Source: Thalassia testudinum
Lineage: Eukaryota; Streptophyta; Magnoliopsida; Alismatales; Hydrocharitaceae
Assembly: GCA_037157565.1 (NCBI GenBank)
Contig: JAZHRO010000063.1
Coordinates: forward strand, 12,878,001-12,942,000
Reading direction: 5' to 3'
DNA: 64,000 nucleotides
The notes under the pieces were generated by a model. The model ran no database searches, was not told the origin of the DNA, and saw only the letters and a list, made by a program, of their open reading frames with translations. This document shows, piece by piece, positions 46,280 to 55,522 of the stretch. A program made the translations under genes and the position numbers. Positions within the stretch are counted from its first letter, which is position 1. Each line of letters begins with the position of its first letter.

Positions 46280-47809
46280 AGATATAGACACATCTATCTA
46301 GGTTAAAATGACTATTCATGCATGTTCCTAGGTTTAGATTTGCATTTCATGCTATAAATATTGTATAACATGCATCATTGTGCATTTAGAGTCGTATATA
46401 TTTTGGGTTAATTAGGCTCCTTTTAATGGTCAGGAGAGGAGAGGATTTATTTCAGGGCCTCGGATCGACGATCAGACCATACCGATCTGATTAATACGAC
46501 AATCGAAGTCTAACACCTCTAAAATCATCCAGATCGGAGTCCCGTAGCATCACATGAAGCCCGAGGAAGATCAACAGCCATGGGGCAATGTGACATCCAT
46601 ACAGGTTTCGGATGAAAAATCTGACCATACGGATGGATCCGGAGCAACGATCGCAGATCGACAACGTGAGAATCATCCCGATCTGAGCACCATGGCACCC
46701 TTTACAAAAGAAAGAAGAATGGGCGGCCCAGGTGGCACCACGTGGTGCCATCTAGGTCGCCCAACGCCGGGCAACAGCAGCAGCGCACGCACACAGCCGC
46801 AGTCGTGCACAGCGCACGCACACAGCCACAGCCGCGTGCAGCGCACCACGCGCAGCAGCAGCACCGCGTATGCTGCACGAGCACCCACAAGGAGCGTGAT
46901 GCACGCAAGCGAAGCGCGTAAGCGGGGCGGGAGCCAGTGGGGTGGGCGCGGATCTTCAACGATGCACCTTTAGTGATGCTTGCAGCTGTCACTAATGGTC
47001 AACACACACCAGCAAGTTGATTTGAAGGGCAGATCTTCAGCAACAGCTGCAGCGACGTTTATGGACGTCAGTAATGACCCAGAAGCAAATTTGTTCTTCC
47101 TCCTCTACTATAAAAGGACCTACCCACCACCATTCCAAACCATCTCTTCCTTTCTTCCTCTCACCACATCCAAGGCTCTAGAGAGAGCTTGTCCCAAGCC
47201 TGAGATGCTCCTATAGAGTAAAACCAAATAGTTTTCTGTTCTCTCACCCCCCTTCGTGGAGCATCCCGTGGTCGTGCTCTCACAGCCCTTCGGGAAGAAG
47301 ATCCTCGCCGCAACATTGTCTTGCCCCATCCTCTGTCCTCCAGCTCTGTCCTTCTTCGTCTCGCTCCTCACCACCTTCCTCCAAGCGATGTCAAAGTGAG
47401 TCGTCCTCCAAGCAACCGTCAAGGGGGATTTCTCTAACCTCATTCTATCTTTTTATGCTTTCATAGTGTAGATTTTTCTTACTTTTGTAGTGTAACAAAT
47501 AATTCTTGATGAATAGATGATTGTTTCTCTCTCTCTCTTTTATATTTGCAAGTAGATTAGCTAGACAAGTATTTGTCGATCTGATCTCTTATTCCTAAAA
47601 ATACCAAAAAAATTAGAAAAGATAAAAATGACCAAGAAAAAATAAAAACGAAGCGCAGTTTTCAAGTAGAGTAAACGTCGCCTCCCTGTGTTCGACCCGG
47701 GAGTCCCTTAGAGTTTCGGTATAAATTTTATTTGATCGACGTGTTTTGCAACTACGATGACAGGTTACTTGTAACCTCGATTTCTAAACACGTGAAGCAC
47801 GCACAACCA
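46280..47809 (+). repeat. NA2 3' LTR
   Basis: Carries a perfect 18-bp palindrome TGGCACCACGTGGTGCCA (46733-46750) around the G-box CACGTG, TATA box (47109-47116) and the TGTTCGACCCGGGAGTCCC box (about 47689). The first base is A instead of T. Ends CACAACCA, followed by GGCAC. Confidence 0.93.
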
Positions 47810-47814
47810 GGCAC

Positions 47815-48668
47815 GGAAGAGGAGCAGGCGTGCGCGCAGCATGCTCACATCGCCCATGATGGGCCTTTAGCGATGTTTAATTCCATCACTAAAGGTCCCT
47901 TAACTAATATTTTGAAGTTAAAATCTCCAAATTGACCCCAATCCTTGCAACTAAAAAAGGAGACCCCTACCCTACGAAATTCTCATATCTTCTCTTCTCT
48001 CACCCCCTTCAAAGCTCTAAGAGCTTGTCCTAAATCTGGGATGCTCCTCTAGAGTAGAAATCATAATTTTTACACCTTCGTCCCCCTTCGTGGAGCATCC
48101 TGCGGTTGTCTTCCCTCTGCATTTAGGAAGCAGATCTCGCGACGACGATGACGTGCTACTTCGTTCCCATTCCTCCCGCTTCATCCTCCTTCTTATCGCT
48201 CCGTTCCCCATCTTCCGGGCATCGTCCTGTCTGGCTCGTCCTCCAACCAATCGTCAAGGAGGATATTTCTCTCTCCATTCTCTTCATTGCTTTCTAGAGT
48301 AGATTTACTGCTTTCTAGTATAGATTTCCTACTTTCTAGTCATAATGAGTAGTGTAATGAACAACTTGTGATAATAAAATCTCTGTTTATTCTACCCCTC
48401 TTTTGGTTTTACTTGTAATATTCTCTCTCTTTCTCTTTTATTTATTATTTGTTAAATAGATAGCTAGTTTTTGACCAACTAATTTGTTCCGTGACAAACA
48501 AATAAAACACGTATTTCTAATCAACATCCGCCTCCCTGTGTTTGACCCAGAACTTCTTTATGATTTTTAGGTATAAATTTTATCTGTTGAATGGATTTCT
48601 TCATGACTCGAATTACAATGATGGGTTTTTGAATCCAACTGCGAACACATAGTTTTCCATGTTCAACA
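47815..48668 (+). repeat. NA3 5' LTR, second piece
   Basis: Continues NA3 after NA2. Its hairpin CCTTTAGCGATG/CATCACTAAAGG (47864-47895) is near-perfect. The TATA region is mutated (CTAAAAAAGG near 47952) whereas the 3' LTR keeps TATAAAAG. Ends GTTCAACA. Confidence 0.9.
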
Positions 48669-48671
48669 TTT

Positions 48672-48689
48672 TAGCGTCATTGCTGGGGA
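48672..48689 (+). other. Primer binding site of NA3, decayed tRNA-Asp type
   Basis: TAGCGTCATTGCTGGGGA. All differences from TGGCGCCGTTGCCGGGGA are transitions, as expected for old methylated DNA. Confidence 0.75.
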
Positions 48690-49844
48690 GGCCATGCTCT
48701 TTGATTCTTCGCATTTTTCGACTTACGAATCATTTACCTCACTTCTCTCCTTTCTTATTGTGATTATAGGTACTCTTTCGAGATGAGCAAAAGCGGTAGA
48801 TTAAAGCAAAGTGCTGTTGAAGGGTCTGCAAGTCTGCTCTCACCTCCCACCCATTAGTTTTCATTCTACCACGTAATAACACAAACATAAATCAACCTAG
48901 GTGTTCTTATAAACTCTATGGTTAGTTTCACTTGTTTGTTTGACACCTACACCCGCCTCACCCTTCGCATTTAAAAGAAAAATTAAAAAAAAAAATCTCA
49001 CAGAGGTACACAACCTCATCTGATTTTCAAACTCAACTGGTAAACCAATCTTTAGAACTTGTACACACACCCAAACACATAATCGAGTAGAAATTATATT
49101 AGGTAATCACTTGTGTGACTAATTAAGTGGTGCAACAGGCCGATTGTTTGAGTTGATTGGGCCGCACCACTTAAACTAAAATAACTCATTAAGTAGCTGC
49201 CACATAGGTTCAACTCTTAGGGATTTACCAGGCACTCCACATTCTTTTAAGCTTCAAAGGAAAACATCTTCACCTGTGCTTTCAAAACCTGGCGTGCCAA
49301 CAAACTTGATTGAAAATACCTAAAGTTAAATCCTAAAAGCTACTAAGCAAGATTTGAACCCTAAAATTCACCGCATCAAAAATAATCTTGCGTGAAAACC
49401 ATTGGTTGTGCACACACACACATCAATCAATCATTAAGGGCACAATGCAGATAAAGGGCCCGTCACATTCCAAAGCACATTCAAACCTAACCCTAATTAA
49501 AATAGAGTAGACGTTGGCCTTAAGGAATCGACTCGCTCTTTGGAGCCCAGAACAAGATTATTTTTGATTAGTCTATTTCTACCATTCAATCTGATGTCTA
49601 GCTAGGGGAGCAGAATCAAATGATCGCGGTTGGGGGGTACATTAGGAACCGTAGGCACAAGCCGAAGGAAGAACCTTCTCCCCAGTCCCTCCCTTTAACT
49701 AGTTGGATTGAATGGAAAGGAGTAGAGCAAACTGTTTCTTTATCTCAAGACGGGTTCTGGGAGTCTATAGGTCTTTAGGCTAGCCCACTTAAGGATAGGT
49801 TTGGTTGTTTGTATTTTAGGGTGCCTTTCTTCCTATTGTCTATC
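48690..49844 (+). other. NA3 leader with stem-loop
   Basis: Homologous to the other NA leaders. The stem arms are TTAAGTGGTGC (49123-49133) and GCACCACTTAA (49164-49174), a perfect 11-bp stem with a 30-base loop. No credible gene. Confidence 0.6.
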
Positions 49845-51488
49845 ATGAATCCTTCCACATTTTATACTCATTCCCGCTCTTTTGCTCCTATTATGACTTA
49901 TCCTCAACATAATGATTATCTTGATTTGTCCTATAATCAACCATCTATTAGTTGGGATAACTCTGATTGGGGATACAATTCTGGACTTCCGTGATCAGGA
50001 TCCGACCCTGGTCACCATCATCAAGATTTTTATCCTTCTTAGAGCCACATCGATTATAGATCGTCATCCCTTCATGGACAACCTAATACGATCTACAATC
50101 AAGGTGGATACACTAATCCTTACCCATACCCTGAATACACTGCCTTTAGGTCATCACCACTTCATGAACAACCCGAAATAACCTATTATCAGGGAGGGTA
50201 TCACGAATCTCAATTCGTTAACTCCTCTGCACTGATCCCAAACCTACCCAATCTAAAACCAAACCATTTGGTTCAGGTTAACTAGGTCCAAGAAAAGGTT
50301 TTGGCCAACTTGAGGAATACTATACAATCTTTAGAAGCTCAACCAATACCTTACACTAATGAATTGGATCCCCTGATTGAAATGATTGATGATTTGAACA
50401 AGTATTTGTTGGATTGGCTCCAAGATGTTAAGGATAAGGACTCGGGTGAGTATTTACTTGGGAAGTTATCAAAGCTGAGAATGAGATTTGTGGTTGCTTT
50501 AGTTTAATCTTGGGATGTTTCTTAGGATGAACCCCCTTCAGGAGAGCCAATGTCAAAACTCGCTCAGGCATCTGTTGGGGGGGATACGTATTATGAGGCT
50601 GACCAGATTGATCTAGGGAAACCAATTAAGGATGATATGATTTCTTCACCTGAGATTATTGAGCCGAGGTATGAGGAAACATTTGTCTCCATGGATCAGA
50701 AAGTAATTGATGATTTCGAGACACACATTATTACGAATTTAGATTTTTTTGATGCTAAAGGTGAAGAATCAATTTGTGAAGTCTCACGCAAGTTTACAGA
50801 ACGCAATTTTTGTGAGACAACTGGGCCTTAGGAATTCGATAGATCATGTGATGGCCCAATAACTGAGGAAACTGATCTTATTTGGGCTTCCATGGTAGAT
50901 CTAGATCCTTGTATTAAGGATTCAATTCAACGTCCTGATTATCAGTTTCCCCTCATTAAGCTTATTGACGATTTTGTTTTTGAGATAACTAGACCCAAGT
51001 CAATTCTGATTCAGTCACATCTTTTAGACTTGGAAATTTCTGATGGGGTGATTAATTTGCAGGAGGTCCTAGAATTTGACATTTTGAATCAGGAGGATAG
51101 GAGCTGGGAAATTTTGATTTAGGAAGCAAACTCTGGAGGAAGTAGAAGACCGAGTCTAAGGGTTCCAATTAACATGAAACCATCAAACAAAAACCCTTAA
51201 GACATTTGTTCTGAGGATGTCCAACCCAAGCATACATTCATTGATTATCCCTTTGATCTTGAATTCTATGTAACCCGACTTCTGGGTCTTGGGTTGCATC
51301 CTCATAAATTGCAGGCCCGACCCTACTTGCATGCCGATCTCAGGTTCTGGGTAATTTTTATCTAGAACCTTAGATATTCTCGACCATGGGGTATGGGTCT
51401 ACATCATAATCTGGTCCACATCTATGGACATCTGCTGGTAGGTCTTAGGTTGCATCTTTTTTATTCTGATTTTGACCTGCACCTGTGA
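49845..51488 (+). pseudogene. NA3 copy of the NA-type reading frame
   Basis: One frame of 547 codons from ATG 49845 to TGA 51486-51488, without a single frameshift but with nine in-frame stops (49992, 50040, 50283, 50505, 50523, 50829, 51120, 51198, 51363). N-terminus MNPSTFYTHSRSFAPIMTYP; helical segment VLANLRNTIQSLEAQPIPY and LLDWLQDVKDKDSGEYLLGK; acidic region; LRVPINMKPS; tail RPWGMGLHHNLVHIYGHLLV. Several stops fall where NA1 or NA2 have CAG or CAA, and the one at 51120 where they have TGG. It is more diverged than NA1 and NA2 are from each other, yet all blocks are retained, so the protein was probably maintained before these copies died. Confidence 0.72.
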
Positions 51489-52886
51489 ATTCATTATTTC
51501 TTCTTCTTTGTATAGTGTGCCTAGCTGAAGGCACTAAATTTAGCATGTATATAGTTTCTATTTATCTCGAAGCGAACCCGTTATTCACGTAATTCAAGTA
51601 CTTTCTACTCTACTCCACTTTGTTTCATGTCTTTTTAATATAATGAGGACATTGCATTAGATAGGCATGGGGGGGTGGATATTCATCTTTGAATTATTTC
51701 GTCAGCTCCGTAGATTCATTTTGTTTTTATATAAAAAAAAATTATCAAATTATGAAAGAGAACTTGGGCTTTAGAAAATTTTCAATCTTAGGAAATAAAA
51801 TTGTATGATTTGAACACGAAGTCCCTTTAGGTCTTTGGGCTTAATCAGCCAGGGTATCCACTAAATTGTGGATTTGTTTATCGAGTCCTCACCATCCTAA
51901 ATTTGATTTCAATTTGATTAAATAAGTTGGGGTGACAAGTACACGACTTATCAACCCACCCTCTGATTTAAGGGAACTTCAAGTCTAAGCATCTACACAC
52001 TATTCACACTGACTCATTTTTTGGCAGTTTTAATGGAAATTGGGTAGCTAATGAACCTTTAGGATGGTATGGCTGACAAGTTATCGTGGGTAACAGCCCA
52101 TAGGTAGGTTGTCCAGAGCCTAGCCACTAGACTATTCTTTTCCTGCTGCCTTTAGGTAAATCTTAGACTAGGGAAGCCACCTACTTAAAAAGAAAAAGAA
52201 AGTTCAAAAAGAAAAGAAAAAGAAAAGGAAAAGGAGAAAAGAAAGAAAAAGAAACAAAATGAAATAAGCCACACTTCGCCACACAAACATGGCTGGCAAG
52301 TTGTTGGTGGTAATAGCTCATTTACCAGTTGTCCAGAACCCAGCTCAAGAAATGCACTAAAAATTTCAAAACACTTAGGAAGAAGTGGAGAAGTAGAATA
52401 AGCCGAGGAGATATACACTAGATTCATCGTTGTGTTGACCCCATAAAAATAAAAGTAGGAAGAAAGCTACCTGTCGTAAAGATACACCTTTAGGCAGAAC
52501 TCTCTTTTTAAGGTCACCTAGAGGTGTAGAAACCCGAAGTCCGTTCTGATTGCCGATCATTAAGTCTATCACAATCACAAAAAGATGCTTAGAACATAGG
52601 GCTCTTATCGAGTCTTGGACGGGTTGAGTGGCTGTAGCAAGCCTCTCTGTAACCCTGAACTCAAAAATCCAAAAAAAAATTAGAAAAGAAGAAAAAGAGA
52701 AAAAGAGATCCCTCTTTGAATAAGGAGAGAACTTGAGGCAGTATGCATTTTGGATGATACCTGGGCACTGTTGTGTCACGATAGTTCAAATCCTAGTTGA
52801 AATCCTTAAGTGTTGAAAATAACTATTGCCCAAGAAATCTGACTTAATTCTCTTATAAATATCATGTAGTTTTGCTTGGGACTAGC
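51489..52886 (+). other. NA3 3' non-coding region
   Basis: Contains the internal purine box (51641-51680: TAATGAGGACATTGC then AGGCATGGGGGGGTGG), A/G-rich tracts (52195-52260) and the spaced direct repeat (52068-52126 and 52289-52347). No credible gene. Confidence 0.65.
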
Positions 52887-52904
52887 AAAAGATAGGCATG
52901 GGGG
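52887..52904 (+). other. Polypurine tract of NA3
   Basis: AAAAGATAGGCATGGGGG followed by TG and the LTR start at 52907. Confidence 0.85.
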
Positions 52905-52906
52905 TG

Positions 52907-54773
52907 TGATGTAAACATGTTTATATCACATTTACTGTCTATTTATGCGTGTTCTTAGGCATAGAATTGTATCACATATTATAAATATTGCATAACATGC
53001 ATCATCTTGCATTTAGGTTAGTCTATACAAAAATTTAGGTTAATTGTCTCCTTTTATGGCTAGGAATAGGCAACTTTTAATCAAGGCTTTAGATTGAGGA
53101 TCCAACCGTATGGATCTGATCAAGGTGACGACAGGAGTTCAACGACTCCAAGATCGCCCTGATCGGACATCCGTAGCGTCAGATATAGATCGAGAAAGCC
53201 TAAAGATCAAGGGCCAAGATGGTGCTAATCCACACCTCAAATGACAAATCCGACTGCCCGGATGGGTTCGGATTGATGATCGTGGCCTAATGGCATGAAA
53301 ATTGGTCCAATCCGACACCCGTGGCACCGTCTACAACACACAGTAGATGGACGGCCAAGATGGCACCATGTGGAGCAATCTCAAGCACCCGATCGACCCC
53401 AAGGACCCGCCTCTGCATCACTGAAGGCCTTCCATCGTGTGATCCTAGCCGTTGGATCTTAATCCAACGGCCAGGATTAATTCTGAAGCACCGCTCTCCT
53501 CATCTAAAGGCATAGTGAGGCGAGATTCGGGCCGTTGGATCCTGTTGGATCTTGATCCAACAGCTATGAGTCCGCGGTGCTTAAATCATCTTAGGATCAA
53601 AGTAGCAGCTGCAGCATAGTGATTATGACGCTGCGGGTGAGACACAGATTGCGAGGTCGAATCGCCATGCGCCTGAAATCATAACGAAGAGTGGGGGCAA
53701 CGTCGATTCTGGCCGTCAGATGGCAATCGAGCAGGGGACGAGAAAAGACGTGCTGCAATAAGGAGATTTGGATCGCGTACGTGCGCAATCATGCGAGCCT
53801 ACATGCCGTATTGCACACATGGGTGTGCAACAACTGAAGCTCGATGTTGGCGAGGACGACTTTAAGCCGTCCGATCTTGAGATTGGACAACTGTTGTCCA
53901 AACATGGGTGTGTGTTTTAGGAGTGGAAGAGGAGCAGGCATGCACGTAGCGTGCACACGTCACCCAAGGCAGGCCTTTAGTGATGTTTAATTCTGACACT
54001 GAAGGTCCCTTAATTAATATTTTCAAGTTAAAATGTCCAAATTTCCCCCAATCCTTGCAACTATAAAAGGAGACCCCTACCCAACAAAATTCACATCCCT
54101 TCTTTTCTTCTCTTACCCCTTCCAAAGCTCTAAGAGCGAGTCCCAAACCTAGGATGCTCCTCTAGAGTAGAAATCGTAATTTTTCCACCTTCATCCCCCT
54201 TCATGGAGCATCCCACGGTTGTCCTCTCTCTACATTTGGGAAGCGGATCCCGCGACGACGACGACGTGCTACTTCATTCCCATTCCTCCCACTTCGTCCT
54301 TTTTCTTCCCGCTCTGTTTCCCATCTTCCAGGCATCGTCTCGTCCTCCAAGCAATTGTCAAGGAGGATATTTCTCTCTCCATTCTCTTTACTGCTTTTTA
54401 GATTAGATTTACTACTTTCTAGTGTAGATTTCCCACTTTCTAGTCGCAATGAGTAGTGTAATGAACATCTTGTGATAATGAAATCTCTGTTTGTTGTACC
54501 CCTCTTTTGGTTTTATGTGTAATATTCTCTCCCTTTCTCTTCTATTTATTATTTGTTAAATAGATAGCTAGTTTTCAACCAGCAAATATGTTTCGTGGAA
54601 AATAATTAAAACTCATATTTCTAATCAAACGTCAGCCTCCCTATGTTCAACCTGGAACTTCTTTATGACTTTTCAGTATAAATTTTATCTGTTGAATGGA
54701 TTTCTTTGCGACTCAAACTACAACGGTTGGATTTCGAATCCAACTACGAACGTGCAGTTTTCCACGTTCAATA
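52907..54773 (+). repeat. NA3 3' LTR
   Basis: 1,867 bp, uninterrupted, and so shows the empty NA2 site (GGAGT, 53920-53924). TATA box 54062-54069; imperfect G-box palindrome TGGCACCATGTGGAGCAA (53361-53378). Ends GTTCAATA, followed by GTGAG and NA4 LTR sequence. Confidence 0.92.
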
Positions 54774-55503
54774 GTGAGTCTCGGTTGATCTCAAGGAAGC
54801 GTAGTGTTGCGAATTTGAATTCTTTTTCTCTCCCTCTACTGATTTAAAATCGTATTCTAATTTCAATGGCGCGAATATAAGATTCACCAGTCACGTTATT
54901 TACTCGTAAAACATGTGCGTGAGTTAGATCACAATGGTGAATGTGTGAGTGTTGGTCTGCTCTTCTTCTATTAGGCAATGGCAATTAATAGAGAATGAGT
55001 CTATCGCTAACTTCTTAATCTCTTCTAGAATCGACATTTTATTGAAAAAAAGCTATGCTCAGATATAGAAAACAAGAAGCTTTATTCCATAAAATCTCAA
55101 GTTGTCACAATCGCTTCTAAAAGAACGCTTACACATGGAAATGAAATCTATGCTAATAGAAAATCAGATACACTCGTGGATCTTGGGGAGGAAACACGTG
55201 CACTCTCGGAGGAAGATATTACTATTCTACTAGCAGTAAATTTATGCAATAATAAAAATGCAATGAAAAATAACTAAGGTGAAATCGAGAACCAAAGGTG
55301 GTCTCTCGTGGCTGTGTGGTTTGCGATGGTAAGAAGGAGAGAGGGACGACCAAGGTAGGTTGGCTGGCCTCTTGAGAGGTGGTAGAGATGTTGCTTTTGG
55401 ACATTAGATGTGGAGGTGTGAAATGGAGGAGTCAGTGCTCGTGAGTAAAGGTGTGCAATGGGGGTCCAGGATCAAGTGTAGAGGGATGGCTTAGGTAGCC
55501 ACT
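54774..55503 (-). repeat. NA4 5' LTR, second piece, cut by NA5
   Basis: Matches 29641-30382 of the NA4 3' LTR closely (for example AATATAAGATTCA, then the CTCTTGAGAGGTGGTAGAGA block near 55371 and 30240). The match stops at GGTAGCCACTA (55493-55503), where the 3' LTR continues GCAGCCACCATGG. The remaining LTR sequence is not found to the right within the window. Confidence 0.85.
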
Positions 55504-55522
55504 ATTTACACAAAATCGTCGT

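Larger units (their letters stand above)
39989..47809 (+). mobile_element. NA2: complete non-autonomous Athila-like element nested in NA3
   Basis: A 7,821-bp element with a perfect GGCAC duplication (39984-39988 and 47810-47814). The 5' LTR (39989-41517, 1,529 bp) and 3' LTR (46280-47809, 1,530 bp) look about 93% identical by eye, the most alike pair of the NA group, agreeing with its inner position in the nest. The 3' LTR has lost its first T. The unoccupied site is preserved in the NA3 3' LTR (TTTTAGGAGTGGAAGAGG, near 53916). It encodes only the NA-type frame and carries solo LTR S5. Confidence 0.95.
38979..54773 (+). mobile_element. NA3: complete non-autonomous Athila-like element, split by NA2
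   Basis: LTRs start TG.TGTAAACATG and end GTTCAACA/GTTCAATA. Target duplication GTGAA (38974-38978) and GTGAG (54774-54778); the uninterrupted site in the other NA4 LTR reads GATGTGAGTCCC (near 29641), which supports GTGAG. With NA2 removed the element is about 8.0 kb. The 5' LTR (1,864 bp in two pieces) and 3' LTR (1,867 bp) agree in length. It has a tRNA-Asp-type primer site (48672-48689), a leader, one NA-type frame (49845-51488), a 3' non-coding region and a polypurine tract (52887-52904). No gag-pol. Confidence 0.92.
29555..55503 (-). mobile_element. NA4: non-autonomous Athila-like element, minus strand
   Basis: Read on the minus strand: 5' LTR (55503 down to 38886, split by NA3), primer site (38866-38883), leader, one broken frame (37335 to 35824), 3' non-coding region, polypurine tract (33411-33428) and 3' LTR (33408 down to 29555, split by S4). 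No gag-pol. The two LTRs match at their shared ends: GATTAAAATG near 29581 and 38911, and the GAGTC..GTCGATCTCAGGGAGG box at 29646 and 54776. The left target duplication would be GTGGA (29550-29554); the right one is hidden because NA5 interrupts the 5' LTR at about 55503. Confidence 0.85.

Noticed and set aside
47689..47707. GTTCGACCCGGGA as part of a tRNA gene
   Set aside because: No A box, anticodon arm or acceptor stem at tRNA spacing; the box is part of a conserved LTR segment present in many copies.
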